A stretch of DNA of 64,000 nucleotides from VGKP01 sp964647695. Its GTDB lineage: Archaea; Nanobdellota; Nanobdellia; Pacearchaeales; GW2011-AR1. Below are positions 14,044 to 23,117 of this stretch, one piece after another. The DNA lies in contig CAZYIS010000001.1 in the NCBI GenBank assembly GCA_964647695.1, positions 62,001 to 126,000 of the forward strand, given 5' to 3'. How positions within the stretch are numbered: the stretch's first letter is position 1; every line of letters begins with the position of its first letter. The notes under the pieces were generated by a model. That model was not told where the DNA came from, ran no database searches, and saw only the letters and a list, made by a program, of their open reading frames with translations. The position numbers and the translations under genes were made by a program.

Positions 14044-14515
14044 AAAAGGAGTAAGTGAACTAATAAGCTATACGCTTTTAATAATTTTAGCCGTAGCAGC
14101 CAGCGTTCTAGTTTACAATTATCTTAAACTTACGGTTCCAAAAGACAAACCTACCTGCCCGGATGGTTCATCTTTGATAATGAGCAATTATAATTGCACC
14201 TTCGCTGCTTCATCCCTATCCATTACCCTACTAAATAAAGGCAGATTTACCATAGATGCAGCCTATCTCAGAATAGGTAAAGTCAATGATTCCGCAAGAA
14301 AAGCAATAAATAAAAATAATGAATTTTTAACAGCCGGAGGATCTGCCGGACTTAAACCCAATGACGAACAGTCCTATGTTTATTCATTTAGTAATACTAT
14401 CCTTTCTCTAGGAGCATCAAACTATTCCTTAGAAATTCAACCAGCCATGATCGATGATGCTACCCATAAATTAGCTGCCTGTACGCCTTTCGTTCAAACC
14501 ATTACTTGTAACTAA
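14018..14515 (+). CDS. archaeal type IV pilin-like protein
   Basis: The 165-aa product has the archaeal class III signal QHKKGVSELISYTLLIILA: basic residues, Gly at the cleavage site, then the hydrophobic assembly helix. The mature part is beta-rich with cysteines and sequons. It should be processed by a prepilin peptidase and built into a pilus or surface fibre. The start lies within the upstream pilin-like gene. Confidence 0.72.
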   Translation: MRSISPQHKKGVSELISYTLLIILAVAASVLVYNYLKLTVPKDKPTCPDGSSLIMSNYNCTFAASSLSITLLNKGRFTIDAAYLRIGKVNDSARKAINKNNEFLTAGGSAGLKPNDEQSYVYSFSNTILSLGASNYSLEIQPAMIDDATHKLAACTPFVQTITCN

Positions 14516-14595
14516 TAATCTATTAAATATAACGGTCTCTATTCCACAATAATCTATTAAATAGACTATCCTTTCTTTACAATAATCTATTTATA
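14514..14595 (+). repeat. three phased repeats in the mre11 promoter
   Basis: AATAATCTATT occurs at 14514, 14548 and 14581, spaced 34 and 33 bp. The first two copies continue with AAATA. The third merges with the TATA box (TATTTATA, 14588-14595), which is 29 nt before the mre11 ATG. The even spacing suggests a cooperative operator. Confidence 0.6.
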
Positions 14596-14616
14596 ATCTG
14601 GATTTGCTAAAATTTT

Positions 14617-15765
14617 ATGAAGTTTGCACATATGGGTGATTGTCATTTAGGGGGTTGGAGACAGCCGGAGCTAAAGGACCTAAATTTTGCAAGTTTTCAA
14701 CTGGCCATAAATAAATGTATAAAAGAGAAGGTAGAGTTTGTTCTGATAACTGGAGATTTTTTTGACAATCCCTATCCACCCATAGAGACATTGAAAGATG
14801 CATTTTCAGAACTGAAGAAATTAAAAGATCTAAACATACCTGTTTTCTATATAGCTGGAAGTCATGACTACTCTGCTTCTGGAAAAACATTTTTAGATGT
14901 ACTAGAAAAAGCAGATTTTTGCAGAAATGTAATGAATCATGAAGAAAGAAATGGAAAATTAATTCTAATTCCTACCATATACAAAAATGTGGCCATCTAT
15001 GGCTTTCCTGGTAAAAGGTCATCCATGGAAGTTGATGACATAGAGAATATGATTCTCCAGGATTCTCCCGGTCTATTTAAAATATTGATGCTTCATACTG
15101 CACTGAGAGATGCAGTTGGAACTTTACCCATAAAAGCAGTAGATCATCTTAAACTTCCAAAAGTAGATTATCTTGCCCTGTCTCATCTTCATATAAACTA
15201 TAGTAAGGATGGACGAGTCTATTCGGGGCCCATCTTTCCTAATAATATTTCTGAATTAGAAGATCTACAGGAAGGTTCATTCTATATTTTCGATAATGGA
15301 AAAATCAACCGGATTGCTCTTAAACCCAAAGAGATAAAAGTTTTCAATCTAGAAGTAAAAAATGCCCTCTCAGCTACCGATGAAATAATTCAAAAATTAT
15401 CGGGAGAATCATTGAATGATAAGGTAGTAATTCTAAAATTCTTTGGTTTAATAGAACAAGGTAAAACCTCAGATATAGACTTTAGTAAAATTGATGAATT
15501 TATTAAGAAAAAAGGAGCATTTGTAGTTCTAAGAAGCACCACCAGGTTACTAAGTGAAGAACAGAATGTTAAATTAGATATTCTAGAATCTGAAAATTAC
15601 GAAGAAGAAATAATAAACACTTTTGAAAAAAACAATCCCAATAAATTTAATCCTTTGATTAATAATCTAATAAAATCTCTTCAGATAGAAAAAAATGAAG
15701 ATGAAAAATCAGCCTCTTTTGAAGAACGTATAATCTCCGAATCCATGAAAATAATAAAACCATGA
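14617..15765 (+). CDS. mre11: DNA repair nuclease Mre11
   Basis: The 382-aa product is a calcineurin-like phosphoesterase with motifs GDCHLGG (D8, H10), TGDFFD (46-50), GSHDYS (81-86), LMLHTALRD and ALSHLH. With Rad50 it forms the nuclease complex that trims double-strand break ends. The third motif is GSHD rather than the usual GNHD, so the Asn that normally contacts metal is Ser. It overlaps rad50 by 4 bp (ATGA). The promoter carries three phased repeats. Confidence 0.93.
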   Translation: MKFAHMGDCHLGGWRQPELKDLNFASFQLAINKCIKEKVEFVLITGDFFDNPYPPIETLKDAFSELKKLKDLNIPVFYIAGSHDYSASGKTFLDVLEKADFCRNVMNHEERNGKLILIPTIYKNVAIYGFPGKRSSMEVDDIENMILQDSPGLFKILMLHTALRDAVGTLPIKAVDHLKLPKVDYLALSHLHINYSKDGRVYSGPIFPNNISELEDLQEGSFYIFDNGKINRIALKPKEIKVFNLEVKNALSATDEIIQKLSGESLNDKVVILKFFGLIEQGKTSDIDFSKIDEFIKKKGAFVVLRSTTRLLSEEQNVKLDILESENYEEEIINTFEKNNPNKFNPLINNLIKSLQIEKNEDEKSASFEERIISESMKIIKP

Positions 15766-17816
15766 AAATAAAAAAATTAATAATAAAAAACATAAGAAGC
15801 TATGAGGATCAAGAAATAGATTTTCCAGATGGATCTTTACTCCTATCCGGGGATGTGGGTTCGGGTAAAACTTCCATTCTTCTAGCCATAGAATATGCGC
15901 TATTTGGTCTTCAGCCAGGCCAGACAGGCTCAGCACTTTTAAGAAATAATACTCAAAACGGAGGAGTTAGTTTAGAAATTGAATTAGATGGTTCAACCAT
16001 TCTCATCGAAAGAAAATTAAAAAAAGGTAAAACCGTAACCAATGAATATTCTGCACTCACCATAGACGGAATAAAAACCGAATATGCCATAACCGAATTA
16101 AAAACTAGAATAATTCAGTTGCTGGGCTATCCTTCCGAGTTCATAAAGAAAAATAATTTGCTCTATAAGTACACAGTCTATACTCCCCAGGAACAAATGA
16201 AACAAATAATTTCTGAAGATCCGGAAATCAGATTAAACATGCTGAGACACATATTCGGTGTTGAGAAATATAAACGAATAAGAGAAAATCTTGTCGTTCT
16301 ATTAAATAGATTAAAAGATGAATCAAAATTATTACAGCTGGAAATCAGTGCCGTAGATTCGGACAAAATTAGATTAACTTCGACCAGAAGCTTCATTACT
16401 CTTCTGGGGGAAAAAATAGTTTCCCAGGATCATTTGATAGATGGATTAAAGGTAACTCGAAAGTCCATAGAAGCAGAAGTAGTTGAGTTGGAAAAGAAAA
16501 TAAAGGAAAAAGAGAAATTAGAAATAGAATTAGAAAAGACCAAGGTGCTCTATTCTTCTAAAAGAGAAAATCTTTCAGACATGGATAGGGAACATATAGA
16601 ATTAGAATCCTTCATTCAAAGCATTCCTTCCGATTTCAATGAGAATGAACTTTTAGAAACCATTGATAAGATAGCTAAGAACAATAAGGACTTGGATACA
16701 ACCCAATCAAGTTTTATAGACTGTTTAAGTCATATTAATTCTCTTAAACAAAGAAAAACCGAAGCTCTAGCAAAAAAAGAAAGAGTTTTCAAAATAGATA
16801 TGTGCCCTACTTGTTTACAGGATGTGCCTCCTGCCCACAAACACAACATATTCAACGAAACTGAGCAGCTAATTTCAGCCATTTCAAAGGAAATAGAAAA
16901 TTTCGAAGCTCGAAAAGTAATTCTAACAAATCAACTGGATATTATAAAGGATAAAAAGCAAGACCTAGAAGAAAAAAAGATGAGACTACAGATTCTAAAA
17001 TCAAAACTCCCAGAGATTGAAAGGGCCAAGAGTAAAATTTCTATTATTCTAAAAACCAAAGAAAATCTAAAAAATGATGTTTTACTTTTATTAAAGCACA
17101 TGGATGGATTGAAAGAATCCATACTAGCTTTTACCAGATTCAATACTCAGTATAAGACAAAACAACAGGAACTTAGAGATGCATTTCTAAATGAAAAAAA
17201 CGCTGAAATCTCCCTTGCCGAGCTAAAGAAAGAGTTGGAAATAACCAATAAGGAAATATTACTGTTGGAAGATACCATAAAACAAAAAGAAGGTAAGAAA
17301 GAAAAGTTAAATGAAATACTCGAGCTTAGCGATTGGCTATCCAATCAATTCATTGCTTTGATTAATTTCACCGAAAGAAATGTTATGCTTAAGCTCCGTA
17401 CCGAGTTTTCAAAACTTTTCAGCAAATGGTTTTCAATTTTAGTCCAGGATATATTCGAAGTCCAGTTGGATGAAAACTTTACACCCATAATCATGCAATC
17501 AGGCATAGAAATGGACTACTCATTCCTTTCCGGCGGAGAAAGAACCGCTGTAGCCTTAGCCTATCGTCTAGCACTAAATCAAACCATTGGAACCGTCATG
17601 ACTTCCATCAAGACTAAAAATCTAATTATACTCGATGAACCTACCGAAGGATTCTCTGAAGTTCAAATAGATAAAATGAGAGAAATATTAATAGAATTAA
17701 AAGCAAAACAACTCATAATAGTCAGTCATGAACAAAAAATGGATAGTTTTGTCGACAACATAATAAAAATAAAGAAAGAAGACGGAATTTCTAAGGTTGA
17801 AGTCAAATCAAATTAA
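15762..17816 (+). CDS. rad50: DNA double-strand break ATPase Rad50
   Basis: The 684-aa product has Walker A GDVGSGKTS (30-38), a zinc hook CPTC (348-351) between two coiled coils, the signature LSGGE near 590 and Walker B IILDEPTEG near 625. It tethers DNA ends and drives Mre11 by ATP-dependent movement. At 684 aa it is shorter than most archaeal Rad50 (about 850-900), so the coiled coils are short. It is translationally coupled to mre11. HerA and NurA, often adjacent in archaea, are absent here. Confidence 0.95.
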   Translation: MKIKKLIIKNIRSYEDQEIDFPDGSLLLSGDVGSGKTSILLAIEYALFGLQPGQTGSALLRNNTQNGGVSLEIELDGSTILIERKLKKGKTVTNEYSALTIDGIKTEYAITELKTRIIQLLGYPSEFIKKNNLLYKYTVYTPQEQMKQIISEDPEIRLNMLRHIFGVEKYKRIRENLVVLLNRLKDESKLLQLEISAVDSDKIRLTSTRSFITLLGEKIVSQDHLIDGLKVTRKSIEAEVVELEKKIKEKEKLEIELEKTKVLYSSKRENLSDMDREHIELESFIQSIPSDFNENELLETIDKIAKNNKDLDTTQSSFIDCLSHINSLKQRKTEALAKKERVFKIDMCPTCLQDVPPAHKHNIFNETEQLISAISKEIENFEARKVILTNQLDIIKDKKQDLEEKKMRLQILKSKLPEIERAKSKISIILKTKENLKNDVLLLLKHMDGLKESILAFTRFNTQYKTKQQELRDAFLNEKNAEISLAELKKELEITNKEILLLEDTIKQKEGKKEKLNEILELSDWLSNQFIALINFTERNVMLKLRTEFSKLFSKWFSILVQDIFEVQLDENFTPIIMQSGIEMDYSFLSGGERTAVALAYRLALNQTIGTVMTSIKTKNLIILDEPTEGFSEVQIDKMREILIELKAKQLIIVSHEQKMDSFVDNIIKIKKEDGISKVEVKSN

Positions 17817-17836
17817 TGGAAGTTGACACCACAAAA

Positions 17837-17844
17837 CTTAAATA
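17837..17844 (+). promoter_or_regulatory. TATA box of proteasome beta
   Basis: CTTAAATA. It is 50 nt before the ATG, so the message has a leader of about 20 nt with AGAGGT at 17869-17874. Confidence 0.5.
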
Positions 17845-17886
17845 CCTCTCTTTTCTAAAAATAATATAAGAGGTTCTAACGTTCTC

Positions 17887-18552
17887 ATGAATGAAGATAT
17901 ACAAAACACAATTAAGAATAACATGCTAAAGTCAAACACTTCCCTAGTTGGAATAGTTTGCAAAGACGGAGTTGTACTAGGTGCCGACAGAAGAGGAACT
18001 GCTGGATCCATTGTCATGTCCAAAGATCATGTAAAGATCCATAAAGTTAGCGAATACATTGCCGCATCCTACACGGGCGGAGTTGCAGATTTACTTCTCA
18101 CTGATAAAATACTTGCTGCAGAATTAAGATTAAAAGAATTAAAGACCAAATCTCGCCCTTCAGTTTCCGAAGCAGCAAATCTTCTAGGAACTTTAACCTA
18201 TAGAAACATAAGAAATCCTTCCATGATTCCAAGCATTGTCGGAACTCTAATAGCAGGAGTTGACGAAGATGGCACTACTTCATTATATTCCATTGAACCT
18301 GCTGGAGCTGCAACCAAGGTAACTGATTTTGATGCAAACTTCTCTTCTGGAATGCCCTATATTTTAGGTCTTTTGGAAAGACAATATAAAAAAGATTTAT
18401 CAGTTAAAGAAGGAGTTGAACTGGCAAAAGAATGTATAAAAGCATCAACCCAAAGAGATGTAGGTTCTGGAAATGGAATAGATGTATTTACAATTACCAA
18501 AGAAGGCATTAAACATGTGGTTTCTGAGGAAATTGTACCCCAGTACAAATAA
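17887..18552 (+). CDS. psmB: proteasome beta subunit
   Basis: The 221-aa product is an Ntn-hydrolase fold peptidase. The catalytic Thr is residue 18 (NTSLVGIV), after a 17-residue propeptide. Counting from it, Asp17 (GADRR) and Lys33 (DHVK) are conserved, as is the RDVGSGNGID segment near the C-terminus. It forms the inner rings of the 20S proteasome. The residue before Thr1 is Asn, where Gly is usual. No alpha subunit gene is in the window. The aCPSF1 gene follows within 21 bp. Confidence 0.94.
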   Translation: MNEDIQNTIKNNMLKSNTSLVGIVCKDGVVLGADRRGTAGSIVMSKDHVKIHKVSEYIAASYTGGVADLLLTDKILAAELRLKELKTKSRPSVSEAANLLGTLTYRNIRNPSMIPSIVGTLIAGVDEDGTTSLYSIEPAGAATKVTDFDANFSSGMPYILGLLERQYKKDLSVKEGVELAKECIKASTQRDVGSGNGIDVFTITKEGIKHVVSEEIVPQYK

Positions 18553-18573
18553 TTTTTTTATTTAAAAAACAAA

Positions 18574-20466
18574 ATGGCAGATATCTTAAAGAACATAAAG
18601 GAAGAATTACCTGGAGTTGTATCAGACGCAGTCTTCGAAGGAGCAAATATAGTTCTCTATACTGAAGATAAAGAATTTTTCAAAACCGGAGAATCAAAAG
18701 TTAAAGCTGTTGTAGATAAAATAAAAAAGAGAATAGAACTAAGAGCTGAACAAGCAATTCTTCTTTCCGAAGCAGAAACTGAAAAAACCATTCGTGCATT
18801 GGTTCCTGAAGATGCTGGAATTACTGCAGTTATTTTCGATGTTCAAAGATCTTCCGTAGTTATAGAAGCAAAAAAACCGGGACTAGTTATTGGAAAACAA
18901 GGTTCAATTTTATTTGACATTAGAAAATCCACTTTTTGGGTTCCAAGTGTAAGAAGAAGTCCAATCATCGCAAGTAAGATTACTGAAAAAATTCGTTCAG
19001 TTCTCTATGCCAATAACACCTATAGAAGAAAATTCCTTAATGATATAGGAAAAAAGATTTACAACGAATGGAATCCAGATAAAATGGACATGTGGGTAAG
19101 ATTAACTTACCTGGGCAGCGGTCGACAAGTAGGTCGTTCATGTTTATTGCTTCAAACACCAAATTCAAAAGTTTTGCTTGATTGTGGAATAAATCCTGCC
19201 ATCGCCGATGGTCCTGAAAAATTCCCTTACCTAAATGTTTCTGAAGTTGGAGATTTAAATTCCATCGATGCCATTATTCTATCCCACGCACACCTAGATC
19301 ACTCGGGACTAATTCCTTATTTGTATAAAATGGGTTATAGGGGACCAATCTACATGACCGAACCTACTAGAGATATTTCTGCACTTTCTGCCCTTGATTT
19401 TGTAGGTATTGCCTATAAGCAAGCAGCATCTCCATTATTCAGAGGAGAAGACGTAAAAGAAATGGTAAGACATTCCATTTGTTTAGATTACGGAGAAGTC
19501 ACTGATATAACTCCAGACATTAGAATTACTTTATACAATGCAGGACACGTACTTGGTTCAGCTCAAGTTCATATAAATATTGGAAATGGATTACATAATT
19601 TAGTTTACGGAGCAGACACGAAATATGGAAAGACTCGTTTGCTTGATCCTGCCGCAAATCATTTCCCTAGAGTTGAAACTCTTACCATTGAATCTACCTA
19701 TGGTAGCAAAGATGATATTCTTCCTCCAAGAAAAGAAACCGAAGATAAATTTATTGAAATGGCAAAAAAAGTTATTGAAAGAAATGGAAAAGTTTTACTT
19801 CCCGAACTAGGTCTTGGTCACGCTCAAGAAACATTACTTAGAGTAGAAGAAGCAGTGCGTCTAGGTGAACTACCTAAAATACCAGTATACATAGACGGTA
19901 TGATCTGGGATATTACTGCGATTCACACTGCCTATCCTGACTTTTTATCTGCAAGTGTTAGAAATCAAATCTACCAAGATAATAATCCATTCGCATCCGA
20001 ATTATTTACTCGTGTAGGTTCTCCTATTGAAAGAAAAGCAGTAATTGAAGGCGGACCTTGCATAATCATCGCAACTTCGGGAATGTTGGTCGGAGGAGCA
20101 TCCGTAGAATATTTCAAAAATCTAGCATCTAATCCTAACAATATGATTGTATTTTCCTGTTACCAAGGTATTGGTTCCGTAGGAAGACAGGTTCAGGAAG
20201 GAAATAAGGAAATATACATGGGTGCTGGAGTTGAAAGTGAAAAAATAACTGTCAATATGGAAGTTGAAACTCTTAAAGGACTATCTCAACACTCCGGAAG
20301 AAACGAATTATTACAATACATAAGTAGAATGGTTCCAAAGCCAAAGAAAATTATTATTAATCACGGAGAAGTTTCAAAGTGTCTAGATCTAGCTTCAACT
20401 CTATACAAATTAAATAAAGTTGAAACCGTAGTTCCAAGAAATCTTGAAACCATAAGATTGAAATAA
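18574..20466 (+). CDS. aCPSF1 ribonuclease / transcription termination factor
   Basis: The 630-aa product has two N-terminal KH domains (about 1-145; second KH with PGLVIGKQGS), then a metallo-beta-lactamase domain with SHAHLDHSG near 237-245, and a beta-CASP domain ending LSQHSGRNELL. This is the archaeal CPSF73-like enzyme (aCPSF1/FttA), which cleaves RNA 3' ends and ends transcription at U-rich sites. It lies just after the proteasome beta gene and 2 bp before the presenilin-like gene. Confidence 0.95.
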   Translation: MADILKNIKEELPGVVSDAVFEGANIVLYTEDKEFFKTGESKVKAVVDKIKKRIELRAEQAILLSEAETEKTIRALVPEDAGITAVIFDVQRSSVVIEAKKPGLVIGKQGSILFDIRKSTFWVPSVRRSPIIASKITEKIRSVLYANNTYRRKFLNDIGKKIYNEWNPDKMDMWVRLTYLGSGRQVGRSCLLLQTPNSKVLLDCGINPAIADGPEKFPYLNVSEVGDLNSIDAIILSHAHLDHSGLIPYLYKMGYRGPIYMTEPTRDISALSALDFVGIAYKQAASPLFRGEDVKEMVRHSICLDYGEVTDITPDIRITLYNAGHVLGSAQVHINIGNGLHNLVYGADTKYGKTRLLDPAANHFPRVETLTIESTYGSKDDILPPRKETEDKFIEMAKKVIERNGKVLLPELGLGHAQETLLRVEEAVRLGELPKIPVYIDGMIWDITAIHTAYPDFLSASVRNQIYQDNNPFASELFTRVGSPIERKAVIEGGPCIIIATSGMLVGGASVEYFKNLASNPNNMIVFSCYQGIGSVGRQVQEGNKEIYMGAGVESEKITVNMEVETLKGLSQHSGRNELLQYISRMVPKPKKIIINHGEVSKCLDLASTLYKLNKVETVVPRNLETIRLK

Positions 20467-20468
20467 TT

Positions 20469-21401
20469 ATGAAGCATTCCATAAAAATAACTATTGTTCT
20501 TTTAGCCATGTTTCTTCTAGCCCAATTCATCGGTCTAGCAGTAATAAACTCCTATAATCCTCATAGCATCGAAGTTAAAAATGAAAATGGAACTTTAATC
20601 AATGCAACCACCTATAATTTACCCTATGGTATGGGTCCACCAGAAGGAGTAACTCCCGAAGGTAATATTTTTTCCATCGTTATAGCTCTGATTATTGCCA
20701 TTGTTGTTATGTTTCTTCTAATGAAATTCGGTGCCCAAACATTTCTAAGAGTTTGGTTCTTCGTAGTTATTATTTTGGCTCTGGCCATAACCATTAATGC
20801 TCCTTTATCCTTATTTGCTAAATATGCATCTTCCATTGCTCTTCTAATTGCTCTACCTTTAGCCTATCTAAAAGTTTTCAAAAGAAATATTCTAGTTCAT
20901 AATGCTACCGAATTATTTATCTATCCTGGCATTGCAGCCATATTTGTTCCTCTACTAAACATATGGACCATAATTATTCTATTGATTATTATTTCTCTTT
21001 ATGATATGTGGGCCGTATGGCATTCTGGAGTAATGCAAAAGATGGCCAAATATCAAATAAAAACTCTAAAAATATTCTCAGGTTTCTTCATACCCTATCT
21101 AGGAAAAAAAGAAAGAGACATGGTCAATCAAGCAAAACTTTCCAAATCAATGAAACTAAAAAATAAAAAGATTAAAGTAAACATTGCTCTTCTTGGTGGA
21201 GGAGATATAGTATTTCCCATGATTTTAGCTGGAGTTGTGCTAAGAACTCTAGATTGGCAACATGCCCTATTAATTCCATTCGGTGCTCTTCTAGGTTTAG
21301 CCTATCTATTCTATCGCTCAGAAAAAGGTAAGTTTTATCCTGCCATGCCATTCATAACAGTAGGATGTTTTATTGCCCTTGCTATTGCCTATTTGATTTA
21401 A
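20469..21401 (+). CDS. presenilin/signal-peptide-peptidase-like aspartyl protease
   Basis: The 310-aa product has about eight to nine membrane helices. The two catalytic aspartates are in SLYDMWAV (near 178-180) and LLGGGDIVFP (near 242-246), and a PAL-like motif YPAMPF lies near 290. This is the A22 intramembrane protease family, which cuts within membrane helices of signal peptides or type II proteins. It starts 2 bp after aCPSF1, so they share a message. It is distinct from the prepilin peptidase family, although both use GxGD. Confidence 0.85.
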   Translation: MKHSIKITIVLLAMFLLAQFIGLAVINSYNPHSIEVKNENGTLINATTYNLPYGMGPPEGVTPEGNIFSIVIALIIAIVVMFLLMKFGAQTFLRVWFFVVIILALAITINAPLSLFAKYASSIALLIALPLAYLKVFKRNILVHNATELFIYPGIAAIFVPLLNIWTIIILLIIISLYDMWAVWHSGVMQKMAKYQIKTLKIFSGFFIPYLGKKERDMVNQAKLSKSMKLKNKKIKVNIALLGGGDIVFPMILAGVVLRTLDWQHALLIPFGALLGLAYLFYRSEKGKFYPAMPFITVGCFIALAIAYLI

Positions 21402-21975
21402 TATGCTCTCTAGTTGCTTTTTTCATTTCTCTAAGTAATCCTTCAATTATTTTTCTATTGATAAAATAACTCGTGGCCACATATGGGCAAGCATCATTCT
21501 TGCTTTTATCTCTCATAAAATCTGCGGCTACGTTTATTTCTTCGAGTTTTATCTTAGGCAATATCAATGGATAAAATTTAAACTCCTCACTCATATCGTG
21601 ACCTATGGCTAATGTTTTTCCATAGGTTCCATCAGCCGTATGTCCTAGAAATCGATCAGGATATTCATCATTTATTCCGAAAATTAAAGCAACACTACTA
21701 AAAACCGCCATATTTCCTTTTTCAATTTGGTAGGCTCTTGAAAAACCTTGGGCAACACCAATACTAGAATATAATCTTTGATAAAATAACTCATTTGGTT
21801 CTTTTTTCATATCTTTATTTGCTCCAAAATAATGTCCGAATACTCCTCCATAATGTGGAACCTCATTCAATATGGATTGTAAATTCTTATTTTCTGCTCC
21901 ATGAAATCCAAAAGATTTGAATCTTTTTAGGTTTGAAACCAATTCACTCCATCCGTTTATTTTTGAAACATTCAT
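21382..21975 (-). CDS. unknown protein, possibly ADP-ribosyltransferase-like
   Basis: The 197-aa product opens with SFGFHGAENKNLQSILNEVPHYGG, then SSIGVAQGFSRAYQIEKG. The fHG-xxxNLxSIL pattern followed by a tyrosine- and serine-rich segment resembles ADP-ribosyltransferase folds (including RNA 2'-phosphotransferases). This is an inference from a short motif. Its last codons overlap the end of the convergent presenilin gene by 20 bp. A TTTAAGAA box at 22004-21997 lies 29 nt upstream. Confidence 0.35.
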   Translation of the reverse strand: MNVSKINGWSELVSNLKRFKSFGFHGAENKNLQSILNEVPHYGGVFGHYFGANKDMKKEPNELFYQRLYSSIGVAQGFSRAYQIEKGNMAVFSSVALIFGINDEYPDRFLGHTADGTYGKTLAIGHDMSEEFKFYPLILPKIKLEEINVAADFMRDKSKNDACPYVATSYFINRKIIEGLLREMKKATREHIKSNRQ

Positions 21976-22049
21976 AATTTCACTATTGGTTCATCGTTCT
22001 TAAATCTTAGTATATTGTTGTAACTGGGCAATGACACTCTATGGAAAGA

Positions 22050-22057
22050 TTTAAATA
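22050..22057 (+). promoter_or_regulatory. TATA box
   Basis: TTTAAATA, 29 nt before ATG 22079. Confidence 0.55.
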
Positions 22058-22078
22058 GCCTTTATTTGTTACTGGAAC

Positions 22079-22867
22079 ATGATAATTAAACCAGAATTGG
22101 TCAAGAGAATAAAAGATTACTTTAATTTGAATATTTACGAAGCTAAGGTATGGCTAGCATTGCTTTCCAAAGGAATTGCTTCTGCCAGAGAAGTAGCTGA
22201 CCTTTCCGGAGTACCAAGATCCAGAACCTATGACGTACTTGAAGGTCTAGAGAAGAGAGGATTTGCCATTACTAAGATTGGAAAACCAGTAAAGTATATT
22301 TCTGTTAAACCTATAGAAGTCATTGAAAAAATGAAAACCAATGTAATGCAAGATGCTCAAGAAAGAGTTAAATCTCTTGGAGAATTAAAAGGAACATCCG
22401 AATATACAGAATTAGAACAATTACATAATTCCGGAATTGCACCTATAAAATCCCATGACATAACAGGTTCATTAAAAGGAAGATCTAACATATTAACTAG
22501 ACTAAGAGAAGTACTAGATAATGCTCAAAGTGAAGTAATTATTTCCACTTCAGTTTCAGATTTCGAAGATAAAAGCAGAGTACTGTTACCTGCAATTGAG
22601 AAAATGAATAAAAATAATGTCAAGGTAAAACTGTCTCTTTCTGGAGATCAAGATAAGGTAAGGAAATTGAATGCAAAACATGGTCTAAAAGCAAAATATA
22701 GCGAGTCCAATGCAAGATTTTTCATAGCTGACAAGAAAGAAACTTTCTTCATGGTTACCCCTGAAAATTCAGAAGAAGAAATGGGAGTATGGCTTCAAAG
22801 TCCATTCTTTACTTCATCCATAACTCAAATTTTAGATAATTCACTTAAATTAGGTTTGTTAAAGTAA
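22079..22867 (+). CDS. TrmB family transcriptional regulator
   Basis: The 262-aa product has the TrmB winged helix at about 8-80 (NIYEAKVWLALLSKG, then SGVPRSRTYDVLEGLEKRGF), a coiled linker, and a C-terminal PLD-like domain (about 130-260). TrmB proteins repress or activate sugar and central metabolism genes in archaea, usually with a bound sugar, but no sugar gene is adjacent. The short gene at 22872 follows within 4 bp. Confidence 0.88.
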   Translation: MIIKPELVKRIKDYFNLNIYEAKVWLALLSKGIASAREVADLSGVPRSRTYDVLEGLEKRGFAITKIGKPVKYISVKPIEVIEKMKTNVMQDAQERVKSLGELKGTSEYTELEQLHNSGIAPIKSHDITGSLKGRSNILTRLREVLDNAQSEVIISTSVSDFEDKSRVLLPAIEKMNKNNVKVKLSLSGDQDKVRKLNAKHGLKAKYSESNARFFIADKKETFFMVTPENSEEEMGVWLQSPFFTSSITQILDNSLKLGLLK

Positions 22868-22871
22868 CACC

Positions 22872-23117
22872 ATGGGCTATGAACTCGTTCTTGATCCTTC
22901 GGGAAATTATCTTTCCAGCAATGGACAAAACTACAAGGGACATTTCAAACCTAATCACCTAAATCCTATTGAAAAAGCAATTTTAATGACTGCTGCAAGA
23001 AATACTATTAATTCTAATTATATTCTAGAAGCCAAGATAGTTCAAAGATGTTTTGCCTTTTTTGACCTAGAAACTAGATTAAAACTAATTATTGATTATG
23101 AAGAAAGTAAGAGTTAA
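22872..23117 (+). CDS. small orphan downstream of TrmB
   Basis: The 81-aa product has a Gly/Asn/Ser-rich N-terminus and a helical C-terminal half. No family is recognised. It lies 4 bp after the TrmB gene, so is co-transcribed, and overlaps the convergent CCA transferase stop codon by 4 bp. Confidence 0.55.
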   Translation: MGYELVLDPSGNYLSSNGQNYKGHFKPNHLNPIEKAILMTAARNTINSNYILEAKIVQRCFAFFDLETRLKLIIDYEESKS

